Shown in pieces: positions 10,901 through 16,418 of a DNA stretch of 64,000 nt. Both the position numbers and the translations under genes were made by a program. Source of the stretch: a candidate division KSB1 bacterium (GTDB lineage Bacteria > Electryoneota > RPQS01). The stretch is taken from positions 291,812 through 355,811 of the forward strand of contig JACRMR010000020.1 in NCBI GenBank assembly GCA_016214895.1, written 5' to 3'. The notes below the pieces were generated by a model. The model searched no databases, was not told the DNA's origin, and saw nothing but the letters and a program-made list of their open reading frames with translations. How positions within the stretch are numbered: position 1 is the stretch's first letter; each line of letters starts with the position of its first letter.

Positions 10901-11468
10901 TGTTGCGCTGATTGGCCGCCTGCAACTCATCGAACTTCTGCCGCCGGATATTGCCGTTGATCGTAATCTGCCCCTGCACGCGCACGCCGACGTTGTCCCC
11001 GCCGAAGAGTCGGCGGAACACTTTCGACTTCATCTTGAATGGCACGTCGATCGCGATCCCCTCGCCGGTCCGGCGCTGGGAGGCCTTCTTGTAGGCCCGC
11101 ACGGTCTCGTCCTTGCGCTGCTTCCGCAGATCGGCCGCGATTCTCGCCTGCTTGTACTCGTCGTAGGTCAGGACCGTCGGCTGCACCAGCGCCACTGATC
11201 CCGACTTGAGGCTGAACGTAACGATCGAATAAGAGCTGTCGATCACGACCGTCGATTTGATCTGGTCGCTCGCCACGTCGAAGATCGGCCGCTCGCCAAA
11301 AAACGAAATTCCCCGCACGGGTCGCGCCAGCAGCACATTGCTGCTGCGCCCCAGCAGGGAACGCTGCAAACCAATCCCCGCCTGAGCCGGCAAGCACATC
11401 GCCGCCAGTCCGACAAGGACCCAGAAATACATGAATCGAAGACTAAGACCGGTCAAGCCTAAGGGCAT
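4944..11468 (-). CDS. sprA: Type IX secretion system outer membrane translocon SprA (Sov)
   Basis: At 2174 residues this is the size of SprA, the giant 36-strand barrel that moves folded cargo across the outer membrane. A signal peptide ends near AQA (residue 30). Family landmarks include the early plug-like segment with VRVQGQITINGN, the stretch GKIGQKVEVRVDQDSERLF, TFSGRNTGLFG, the NPN...PRTGDYNGLAFLDDFEGS segment in the middle and VWVDELRVSD-like DEIWVDELRVSD further on. The protein ends in beta strands (FEFGIQVNIAIRG). Residues about 1718-1840 form a Gly/Arg/Glu/Pro-rich low-complexity insertion starting with six glycines, which is not expected in the barrel core. It heads an operon that ends in a PorV-like gene, and PorV is a known SprA partner. 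No clear promoter was found in the 450 bp upstream. Confidence 0.93.
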   Translation of the reverse strand: MPLGLTGLSLRFMYFWVLVGLAAMCLPAQAGIGLQRSLLGRSSNVLLARPVRGISFFGERPIFDVASDQIKSTVVIDSSYSIVTFSLKSGSVALVQPTVLTYDEYKQARIAADLRKQRKDETVRAYKKASQRRTGEGIAIDVPFKMKSKVFRRLFGGDNVGVRVQGQITINGNIRRQKFDELQAANQRNTNTSFHIDMIQQFNITGKIGQKVEVRVDQDSERLFDFQNSLKLTYTGEEDEIVQKVEAGNVALNLGTRLATFSGRNTGLFGLKTELKMGALKMTGIASLERGQKNRLSPRDIQQNVRPFDERDFLKNTYFFITGTQGQTRNELGEVTHEWLSFRDNYTRYLGREHRALAQPEFELSEIEVYVQRVGNIQEQVIQGRASIIEEMDSLDLPEDQWLVLKSREPQNHMQGQWLRLTPNTQYDVQLQLGYIRLKTPVQDGQAIAVAFRQRGTGPTDTVRTVFGTMRASIDSTLKLILIKPEGLFPTSLTWPLMWRHVYNLGASNIDRSTFKLKIARRSASSGQEETAVPGTSTSYLSYFQFDTQGANGGPADGAVDDIRALIDWNYGELHFITLQPFDTVSDWEENDQPLNWSLANLEVANEDSGGFAAPYLYTELPNTNQSRGSNWQLSPEYKGSTSVFQLGALVLENSEEVVLNGQQLKRGSDYTIDYTSGELKILNEAAKVQGADLQITFESGQFFQLDKKTLLGARAEYELWPDSYVGGMVLKLDEKTLDKRVRIGSEPLRNTLYDLNTSLKFKPKFLTHAVDALPFVRTDAASEFQIDAEVAQVFPNPNALENPRTGDYNGLAFLDDFEGSRRSAPLGLQRKQWTISSIPSDSLIDHNRARLRWWNPNTDNQVPVQEVFPDRQVNSNVANTLQSLLMEITPDEAISDAEKQRQWAGVMRYLGEGYSDQSRAQYLEFWVRLPRGEEQPDARLVCDLGVVSEDALPNDSMDTEDQPLEGQSAVSPQREYGNGICSDNEQTGIDGKFGADPQDSAYWNGLDNPPIPSWDDWAHESNSDEFGQVNGTENNKGDESGTYPDTEDLNNNDNLDQANSYFSYQLTLSESDPHIVGGNFDNKWRLFRIPLNEPLNQVGGPDLTNIRWARVYLTGCTRKTEIEMVQMDIVSNEWLPPSGRLDSTEQRVSAAVINTHENPGYISPPGVSGAEDPITKLVQREQSLVLKINRLGDRGSNQTDSLGGREFFIAKNLGQDLNLLEYKRLKMFVHGGGINTSAFDPRRYQLALRLGLNFNQIERDYYEIVLNVKPDWDPENNIDVAMNELSRLVALRQVAAFDTLQNVTVSGRYAYHDSTMGVGDSVVIQGNPTLSRVRFIALGVRLRDKSDFAEADEIWVDELRVSDIFKESGTAADVSASLRLADFVSLQGSFSQRDADFHNVNTRIGTQEGSVTWRGNATVNLQKLGVERWGFQLPLTVGYNEAVSTPRYIPGTDTRIEAAQVPDSVKTNSTTTSATARFSKTGNSKNPLVRWSIEKLSVGYDYSLDKRSDFNTEINRQTRENATAGYNFPTAKGRGVAPLFWIKRVPILALVGSPKIYWKPTKLQVTAAATKSDGFQQSRPTYRTIADSVYIYRQTLAPKQFTTSRGITTGFAFFDPITVDYSRTVRGAFEYVVDSVDTVNRRLKGGWPDLFNYNFGRASDIQQQVTTGYRPQFFGWLKPTFTYTAQYTWNNRDFSRENQQGVGNSRTVGGDLQLDFRAILGGGGGGRSGGRNERGGRNGGRGREGEGEQRNERGGPPLPGQERGRGARPDGDQPGPGEIEDRVPKGPGESGEHGPNRHRREEQEREVAPGGADSLGQVVDSLAMRPDSLGPPTPRREPGPSLGKRLATVVTPLRWAIMVLDPVTLSYDNSARHSQAGIHGAEADLLYQIGLSQKTGLDTVGGFTTPESRQLDQTYQARTGIRITSGIRTQFNYSKRVAETIGNTKTGSTEEKKFWLNSKQARSAFPFPEVTLDWQGLEKISFIDRFAESVSLTSALANSVRENWSGTASNVQSRDYQRQWAPLAGATFTFKGGFDSQVRYNKTQKFTDNVYQRSKGRETTSQVNGQVGYTVRTGFRIPVLWLKSMKLQNQTTVSLTLDYQTSKVEQTQSSTSDKFAVTSQTSQYSIQPNLTYTFSSTVQGRAYLTLQQTKNVVADTKTRTFEFGIQVNIAIRG

Positions 11469-11699
11469 GGAAATAACGGAACTCCCGAAATCGCGTGGAC
11501 GCTGGTGAAGTTCTCTTCAACCTGATGAATGGGCTTCACGTTGGCGGGCAGGAATCTCCGCGATTCCCGGCTCCGCCGCGACAAACGGACTAACCGTCAG
11601 ATATGGTCCACGCCCTCCGCAATATTTGCCCGGTTTTCCACACCAAGATCTAAGCTTTTCTCAGTTTAGCAATTTCCGTTCACAATAGCAAGGCAAAAT

Positions 11700-11853
11700 C
11701 CCGACCACCCCGAGGGTCGGCCCTCCCCCCACTCCCTGCGGCGGCAAGTGTTCCCTGCGGCGGCACGCCTTCCCTGCGGCGGCACGTCTCTTGAGACTTG
11801 ACGTGCCCCGCTCTTCCCCGCCGAGCCGGGCGTCCCCGCCCGGCCGGAATCGG
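11700..11853 (+). repeat. Hairpin repeat cluster between sprA and the MATE leader
   Basis: Three partial copies of CCCTGCGGCGGCA run into one complete GCGGCGGCACGT...ACGTGCCCCGCTC hairpin (11775-11812). A CCGAG-CCGGGC-GTCCCC-GCCCGG-CCGGAATCGG hairpin follows at 11821-11853. The rest of 11469-11918 shows nothing else that I can name apart from a G-run at 11887-11906. Confidence 0.8.
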
Positions 11854-11918
11854 AGCGTCAGCACTCCCCCACACGCTGCAGGGACCCCGGGGGGATCAGG
11901 GGGGGCGCTTCCCCGCCC

Positions 11919-11947
11919 TTGACAACCTGCCCGCCGTTTCGTATCTT
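11919..11947 (+). promoter_or_regulatory. Sigma70-type promoter for the MATE leader transcript
   Basis: A perfect -35 TTGACA (11919-11924), a 17-bp spacer and a -10 TATCTT (11942-11947) predict a start near 11954. A second TTGACA begins at 11946 but has no good -10. This promoter would produce a leader of about 360 nt before the MATE start codon. Confidence 0.75.
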
Positions 11948-12007
11948 GACACTTCACATACGTCGGAATCGCACCGGTTTCACTCTCACCAATCGCCACG
12001 GCTTTCG

Positions 12008-12124
12008 ATGAGCTACCAGCTTCCCACAATCAGTTTCGCCCCGGCCCGCACAACATCGGCCTACGATGAGGCTGCCGCTGCGCCGTCCGTGGTCCTCAAT
12101 GGCGAGGGAAACCGCTGGTCTTAA
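12008..12124 (+). CDS. 38-codon putative leader peptide of the MATE attenuator
   Basis: An ATG at 12008 opens a 38-codon frame ending in N-R-W-S and TAA at 12122-12124. The last codons (12111-12119, ACCGCTGGT) are exactly the segment that can pair with the 3' arm of the intrinsic terminator further down, so a ribosome reaching the stop codon would cover the antiterminator strand. No Shine-Dalgarno is visible in front of the ATG. The peptide has two Tyr, many Ala and Pro and one Trp, and no obvious amino-acid run. A longer frame from 11798 exists but would start upstream of the promoter. Translation is an inference from the RNA layout, not from homology. Confidence 0.45.
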   Translation: MSYQLPTISFAPARTTSAYDEAAAAPSVVLNGEGNRWS

Positions 12125-12185
12125 GTCTCTGACTGTTTTGAGCTTAGGTTTAGTCGGCCCATCGCCAACCAGCGGTGGGCTTTTT
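12100..12185 (+). terminator. Intrinsic terminator with two competing antiterminator stems
   Basis: GCCCATCGC (12157-12165), loop CAACCA and GCGGTGGGC (12172-12180) form a 9-bp hairpin with one G-U pair, followed by TTTTT (12181-12185). ACCGCTGGT (12111-12119) is perfectly complementary to ACCAGCGGT (12168-12176), which includes most of the terminator's 3' arm. TGGCGA (12100-12105) is complementary to TCGCCA (12162-12167), which includes part of the 5' arm. Either pairing prevents terminator formation. This is the layout of a transcription attenuator. Confidence 0.7.
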
Positions 12186-12204
12186 CGATTGCGCCAGGTC
12201 TGGC

Positions 12205-12270
12205 TCCCCCCACATCCCGTGGGGGGCCGGGGGGGAAACAGACCCGCCCGGATTCACGTTTCACGTTTTG
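12205..12270 (+). repeat. C-run/G-run hairpin plus TTCACGT 7-mers ahead of the MATE gene
   Basis: CCCCCCACATCCCGTGGGGGG with a second G-run forms the hairpin at 12206-12235; TTCACGTTTCACGTTTTG follows at 12253-12270, 47 bp before the MATE ATG. Confidence 0.75.
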
Positions 12271-12316
12271 CAACTCAATTCCGGTCCCCGCTGTCCAATC
12301 ATGACCGGATCATACC

Positions 12317-13735
12317 ATGCTTCGTACTCTCCCACCCCCTAAAGTCGCCGAGATTATTCACGGGCCTGCAGCCCACGGCACTCACCGGCCCTTCGCCCGT
12401 GAGCTGAAACAGCAGATCAGGAAAGAGGTCCTGTCGATGGGCCTGCCGTCGCTGACCGGCTTCCTCGTGATCTCCTTTAATGAACTGGTCAGCATGTTCT
12501 GGCTGGGTCGGATCGGCACGGCTCCGGTTGCCGCCGTCACGATGAGCGCGACGTTGATCTGGCTCTGCTCTTTCGCCAACGTGGTCATTGGGGCGGGCAG
12601 CGTAGCCGCGATCAGCCGTCGCTTCGGCGAGCAGGACATGGGTCGCACGGAACTCGCGATCAAGGCGACCTTCTATCTCAAGTTCGCGGCGGGCACGCTC
12701 TTCGGTCTGCTCGGAATCCTGGTCATGGACTGGGGCTTCACGTTTCTGGGCGCCGCGCCGGACGTGCATGCGCTGTCGCTGGAATACTCCGTCGTGCAGT
12801 TCGTCACGATGGGCTTCGCGATGACCAGCTTTTCGGTGTACACCGCGTTGCGTTCGATCGGTAAACCGCGGGAAGCGATGGTGCTGCAAGCCCTCGGCAC
12901 GGGGTTCAACCTCGTGCTCGATCCGCTCTTGATCTTCGGCGTCGGTCCCTTTCCCGAACTCGGCGTCCTTGGCGCATCCATCGCGACGTCAGGTTCCTAC
13001 ATCGTGGTGGTGGTCGCCGGCTGTGCGCTCTTGGCCGGGCCGCGTTCTCCGGTCAGAGTCCGTTGGTTCAGCCGCAGCCTTCCGAAGTGGTCGGAAATGT
13101 GGCCGGTGATCCGGATCGGCGCTCCGGCCGGATTGAACCAATTGAGCTTTGCCCTGGCGATGTCGTTCGCGGTAAAGCTCATTGCACACCACGGCACCGA
13201 TGTGGTGGCAATCTACGGCATGGGTCAGAAGGCCATCCACTTTGGCGTGATGATGGTCGTCGGCCTCGGTCTTGGAACGGGCGCACTGATCGGTCAGTTC
13301 CTGGGCTCCCGTGCGTTGGACAAGGCCTGGGTCGCGGGCGTGTTGTCCACCCGACTTGCCTTCTGGATGATGGTCGGCTATGGCAGCCTGATCTTTGTCG
13401 GCGCGCCGTTCATTGTACACTTCTTCTTCAAAGACGTGACCCTCTATCCGTTGGCGACCAATCTCTTGCGGATCATGGCCCTCAGCCTGCCCTTGATCGG
13501 CATACACATCGGAGCGGAGACTGCTTTTGAAGGAGCGGGCCAGAATACTCCACCCATGATCCTCTCCATCATCCACTCTTGGGTGATGGTGATTCCCTTC
13601 ATGTGGCTGCTCGGGAACTTCCTCGGCTTTGGTCCTTATGGGCTGTTGTGGGGCTGGACCGCATCTCATGCCGCCGGCGGCGCCGCCGCGCTCTGGCTCT
13701 TCCGTCGCGGCACCTGGCTGAAACACGAAGTCTGA
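12317..13735 (+). CDS. MATE family Na+ or H+ coupled drug/metabolite efflux pump
   Basis: 472 residues, standard for MATE transporters, with twelve predicted membrane segments arranged as two six-helix halves. The N-terminal half has the family region SLTGFLVISFNELVSMFWLG, with the usual L.N..D.....G pattern slightly changed, and VGAGSVAAISRRFGE-like IGAGSVAAISRRFGEQD. The second half repeats it around GLGLGTGALIGQFLGS, and IGAETAFEGAGQ is the typical late motif. About 45 cytoplasmic residues precede helix 1. The gene lies 130 bp downstream of an attenuator-like leader, which fits inducible control as known for antibiotic-responsive efflux genes. Its substrate cannot be told from sequence. 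Start at 12317 has no Shine-Dalgarno. Confidence 0.9.
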   Translation: MLRTLPPPKVAEIIHGPAAHGTHRPFARELKQQIRKEVLSMGLPSLTGFLVISFNELVSMFWLGRIGTAPVAAVTMSATLIWLCSFANVVIGAGSVAAISRRFGEQDMGRTELAIKATFYLKFAAGTLFGLLGILVMDWGFTFLGAAPDVHALSLEYSVVQFVTMGFAMTSFSVYTALRSIGKPREAMVLQALGTGFNLVLDPLLIFGVGPFPELGVLGASIATSGSYIVVVVAGCALLAGPRSPVRVRWFSRSLPKWSEMWPVIRIGAPAGLNQLSFALAMSFAVKLIAHHGTDVVAIYGMGQKAIHFGVMMVVGLGLGTGALIGQFLGSRALDKAWVAGVLSTRLAFWMMVGYGSLIFVGAPFIVHFFFKDVTLYPLATNLLRIMALSLPLIGIHIGAETAFEGAGQNTPPMILSIIHSWVMVIPFMWLLGNFLGFGPYGLLWGWTASHAAGGAAALWLFRRGTWLKHEV

Positions 13736-13738
13736 TCT

Positions 13739-14256
13739 CCCCCCCCAAATTCCGATTTGGGGGGGCAAGGGGGGTCTCGGTGAATCGGCTCCCCCCCCAC
13801 AGCCAGTGGGGGGCCGGGGGGGTGCGCGTCTTCGCGCATCTTCCGCCACGCCCCCCCCCCCAAATTCCGATTTGGGGGGGCAGGGGGGGTCTCGGTGAGC
13901 TTCGGCTCCCCCCCCACATCCAGTGGGGGGCCGGGGGGGTGCGCGTCTTCGCGCATCTTCCGCCACGACTCCCCCCAAATTCCGATTTGGGGGGGCAGGG
14001 GGGGTCTCGGTGAGCTTCGGCCCTCCCCCCACATCCAGTGGGGGGCCGGGGGGGTGCGCGTCTTCGCGCATCTTCCGCCACGAGCGCATCTTCCGCCACG
14101 ACTCCCCCCCAAATTCCGATTCAGGGGGCCGGGGGGGTCTCGGTGAGCTTCGGCCCTCCCCCCACAGCCAGTGGGGGGGCCGGGGGGGTGCGCGTCTTCG
14201 CGCATCTTCCGCCACGACTCCCCCCCAAATTCCGATTTGGGGGGGCAGGGGGGTTC
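13739..14256 (+). repeat. Tandem array of composite C-run/G-run hairpins, period about 116 bp
   Basis: About 4.4 copies begin near 13740, 13853, 13971, 14103 and 14219. Each holds a CCCCCCAAATTCCGATTTGGGGGG hairpin split over two stems, a G-run and TCTCGGTGAGCTTCGG. A second CCCCCCACATCCAGTGGGGGG hairpin with a G-run follows, and then the small stem GTGCGCGTCTTCGCGCATC. Copy three has an extra 18-bp internal duplication (GAGCGCATCTTCCGCCAC). Copy five breaks off into TTCATCC/CTCGTCC 7-mers. This fills most of the 720-bp gap between the MATE gene and the first lipoprotein. Confidence 0.9.
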
Positions 14257-14313
14257 ATCCCTCGTCCCTCACCGCTCACACCTGTCTATAGGCCCCGCTA
14301 CAGAAATCTCCTA

Positions 14314-14342
14314 TTGATTTTCTCTAATATTCTTGTTAAATT
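14314..14342 (+). promoter_or_regulatory. Sigma70-type promoter for the lipoprotein cluster
   Basis: TTGATT (14314-14319), 17-bp spacer, TAAATT (14337-14342). The stretch is much more AT-rich than its surroundings and begins just after the hairpin array. It predicts a leader of about 105 nt to the ATG at 14456. Confidence 0.6.
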
Positions 14343-14455
14343 TTAGAATTGGTGGAATTACACGAGAACGACTCGGGATTGCGGGCTAGAGTCGATTCCG
14401 CCGATATTTCCATGAAACAACTCGCAAAACATTGCATAACGGAGAGAAACAGTTT

Positions 14456-15067
14456 ATGAAGCGTAACGCGATTCTGGTCGTCCTCGTGACGGCCCTGGCG
14501 CTGGTCTGGATCGGCTGCTCCAACCCGGCCAAGGAAGCGCAGAAGATGTTCGACGGCGGTCAGTACGAGGAGTTGGTGGCCAAGTTTGGCGCCGATCCGA
14601 ATCTGGCCAGTGTCGTCCAAATGGCGAAGGACAAGATCGCCGAAAAATTGGTGGCGGAAGGCAAGTACGCCATGGTCCTCGAGATGTACGCGACCAGCCC
14701 CGCGGCCAAGGAAGCCAAAATGAAGCTGGCCGAGGCCGCCTTCATGGCCGGCAACTATCAGGAAGTCATGGTCAAGTACGCAGACACGCCGTGGGCCATG
14801 CAGGCCAAGATGAAGCTGGATTCGATCGCCAATGCCGGCAAACCCGGACAGCCGGGCGTTCAGCAACCGGGCAAGCCGGGCACGCCGCCACAGAGCGGGG
14901 CGAAGGCCGAGCTCGAGAAGAAGGCTCAGGAAGCGCTTGACAAGGTCCTCGCCGTCAAGATGAAGAACATGAAGGTCAAGGCCCTCGAGGAATACACCAA
15001 GAATGCCGAATTCGCGGGGACGTCGGCCATGGCCAAGGCTCAGGACGAGCTCAAGAAGTTGAAATAA
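14456..15067 (+). CDS. Helical-repeat lipoprotein, function unknown
   Basis: 203 residues starting at the ATG preceded by GGAGAGAAAC, a good ribosome binding site, rather than the earlier in-frame ATG at 14432. The lipobox is LVWIGC with Cys21. The mature part begins NPAKEAQKMFDGGQYEELV and continues as short amphipathic helices with repeated AKEAKMKLAEAAF and AMQAKMKLDS elements, which looks like TPR or SEL1-type helical hairpins. A Gly/Pro/Gln linker (about residues 138-158) is followed by a Lys-rich coiled-coil-like tail. It probably sits in the outer membrane facing the periplasm. No specific family is recognised. Confidence 0.75.
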   Translation: MKRNAILVVLVTALALVWIGCSNPAKEAQKMFDGGQYEELVAKFGADPNLASVVQMAKDKIAEKLVAEGKYAMVLEMYATSPAAKEAKMKLAEAAFMAGNYQEVMVKYADTPWAMQAKMKLDSIANAGKPGQPGVQQPGKPGTPPQSGAKAELEKKAQEALDKVLAVKMKNMKVKALEEYTKNAEFAGTSAMAKAQDELKKLK

Positions 15068-15112
15068 GCTTCCTCATTCAATCACTCTCAACATCACTGA
15101 GGAGACCAATAG

Positions 15113-15553
15113 ATGATGAATCGTAAGTTGTGGATGATCCTGCTCGCCGTGAGTATGGTTGGAGCCCTCTTCTTTGTCGGCTGCAAGGAAGACGATGAAG
15201 AGACGCCGGCGCCACCGGATCCGATTTTCGCCAACTGGAATGCTACGAACTCTTCACTTCAGGCAATCGGTTTGGACGAGTTCCGTCTGCTACTGACAGA
15301 CAACAGCCCGGATGATACCTATCAGAACTACCAGCGTCTCGGAACGCTCGAAAGTCGCGAAACTGGCAGTTGGACTAAGGTCAACGCCGGCACCGGTTTG
15401 GACTCACTGCGTTTCCACGCCACAGTGCTGGACGATCAGCCGGTGAACGAGGTTTACTCGTACTGGTATGAGTTAGTGAACAACAACAGCCAGCTCAACA
15501 TTCGCGTTCCCACCGAAGAAGGCCCATTCCTGATCGTCAGCATGACGAAGTAG
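15113..15553 (+). CDS. Small lipoprotein (paralogue of the next gene)
   Basis: 146 residues, preceded by TGAGGAGACC, a strong ribosome binding site, and by two consecutive ATG codons. The lipobox is ALFFVGC (Cys24). The acidic linker KEDDEETPAPPDP leads into a domain starting IFANWNATN, with later SWTKVNAG, reminiscent of small lipocalin-like domains that have a G/N-x-W motif near the start of the first strand. It shares this layout with the protein at 15646-16062. An intrinsic terminator follows at 15591. Confidence 0.72.
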   Translation: MMNRKLWMILLAVSMVGALFFVGCKEDDEETPAPPDPIFANWNATNSSLQAIGLDEFRLLLTDNSPDDTYQNYQRLGTLESRETGSWTKVNAGTGLDSLRFHATVLDDQPVNEVYSYWYELVNNNSQLNIRVPTEEGPFLIVSMTK

Positions 15554-15590
15554 GATGCATCGGCCGCTGACTGGGCATATGAGTTAGCTG

Positions 15591-15622
15591 ACAGGCGGAG
15601 CCATCGTGGTTCCGCCTGTTTT
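15591..15622 (+). terminator. Intrinsic terminator after the second lipoprotein gene
   Basis: ACAGGCGGA and TCCGCCTGT form a 9-bp stem, extended by an inner CC/GG, followed by TTTTG. It separates the 14456-15553 pair from the third lipoprotein gene, which must then have read-through or its own promoter. Confidence 0.8.
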
Positions 15623-15645
15623 GTCTCCAACATCATTACACGCAC

Positions 15646-16062
15646 ATGAACACGAAGTTCCTGACTACCATTCCGCTCCTGCTGATCTGCGGTGTCTGCC
15701 TGTTGCTCGGCTGTTCCAAGGATAGCGATAACGATCCGGAACCCCCTCCTGCCGCATTGGTCGGCAACTGGGACGCGCTGAATCCTGAGGCCATCGGCTA
15801 TGACAGCGTGGTCGTCGCGCTGTATGACGACTGGCGCTTCTCGTCGCTGTTCGTAACCTTCTATTCTGAATTGGTCAGCGGTCATTGGAGTCTGGCCAAT
15901 GCGGACTCGATCCGTGCATCCATCGAGATGCAGGGCGGCCAGACCTTACCGCAGCCCGAAATCGCGTACGTCGGCTACCGCGCACACGGCGACACGCTTT
16001 CGCTAATGATCCCCGCTGAATTGGGCGGTCCCGGCAACGTGGACTTCCTCCGCACGCCGTAG
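15646..16062 (+). CDS. Small lipoprotein, lipocalin-like layout
   Basis: 138 residues. The signal sequence ends in a lipobox LLLGC (Cys23), followed by the linker SKDSDNDPEPPPAALV and the domain start GNWDALN. GHWSLANADSIRASIEMQ lies mid-way. The GNW...GHW spacing and the acidic-proline linker match the preceding lipoprotein, so the two are likely tandem paralogues. No enzyme motif is visible. The final residues (VDFLRTP) stop just before a dense hairpin cluster. Confidence 0.7.
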   Translation: MNTKFLTTIPLLLICGVCLLLGCSKDSDNDPEPPPAALVGNWDALNPEAIGYDSVVVALYDDWRFSSLFVTFYSELVSGHWSLANADSIRASIEMQGGQTLPQPEIAYVGYRAHGDTLSLMIPAELGGPGNVDFLRTP

Positions 16063-16084
16063 TCCTGATCGGACCTTTCCGCAT

Positions 16085-16330
16085 TTCCCCGCAGCGGCAC
16101 GTCTCTGGAGACTTGACGTGCCCCGCTTTTCCTCGCCGAGGCGTGCGTCCCTCGCGCGCCCGGAATCGGAGAGTCACCCCGCGCGAGGTCTCCAGACCCT
16201 GCCGGAATCCGCCTCGGCTCCTTCCCCAGCTTCTGGGGAAGTTAGATGGGGTCGGGTTCCTCCGCCGAGCGGGGACTGTGTCCCCGCCGGAATCCCGTTC
16301 AGCGAATCCCCCGGGCAATCACACCGGCCT
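16085..16330 (+). repeat. Cluster of five hairpin repeats, convergent gap before the sigma54 regulator
   Basis: In order: GCGGCACGTCTCTGG...ACGTGCCCCGCTT (16095-16131); CCGAGGCGTGCG-TCCCT-CGCGCGCCCGGAATC (16134-16168); an imperfect GCGAGGTCTCCAGACCCTGCCGGAATC (16183-16210); the CTTCCCCAG/CTGGGGAAG element with its ATGGGGTCGG tail (16219-16254); and CCGAGCGGGGAC...GTCCCCGCCGGAATC (16262-16291). Confidence 0.85.
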
Positions 16331-16355
16331 TCATCCTACATCCCTTCAGAGCCAG

Positions 16356-16386
16356 AAGCGCCGAACCCCTCCCGGGTCCGGCGCTT
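16356..16386. terminator. Hairpin between convergent lipoprotein and sigma54-regulator genes
   Basis: AAGCGCCG (16356-16363) pairs with CGGCGCTT (16379-16386) around a GC-rich loop. The T-tract is weak on both strands, so termination is likely but not certain. Confidence 0.5.
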
Positions 16387-16418
16387 GCTTCATCTTGCCA
16401 TACCTCATGACATGAAAT

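Noticed and set aside
11887-11906. G-run before the MATE promoter as a G-quadruplex regulator
   Set aside because: It is a single run cluster belonging to the hairpin repeat context; no independent support.
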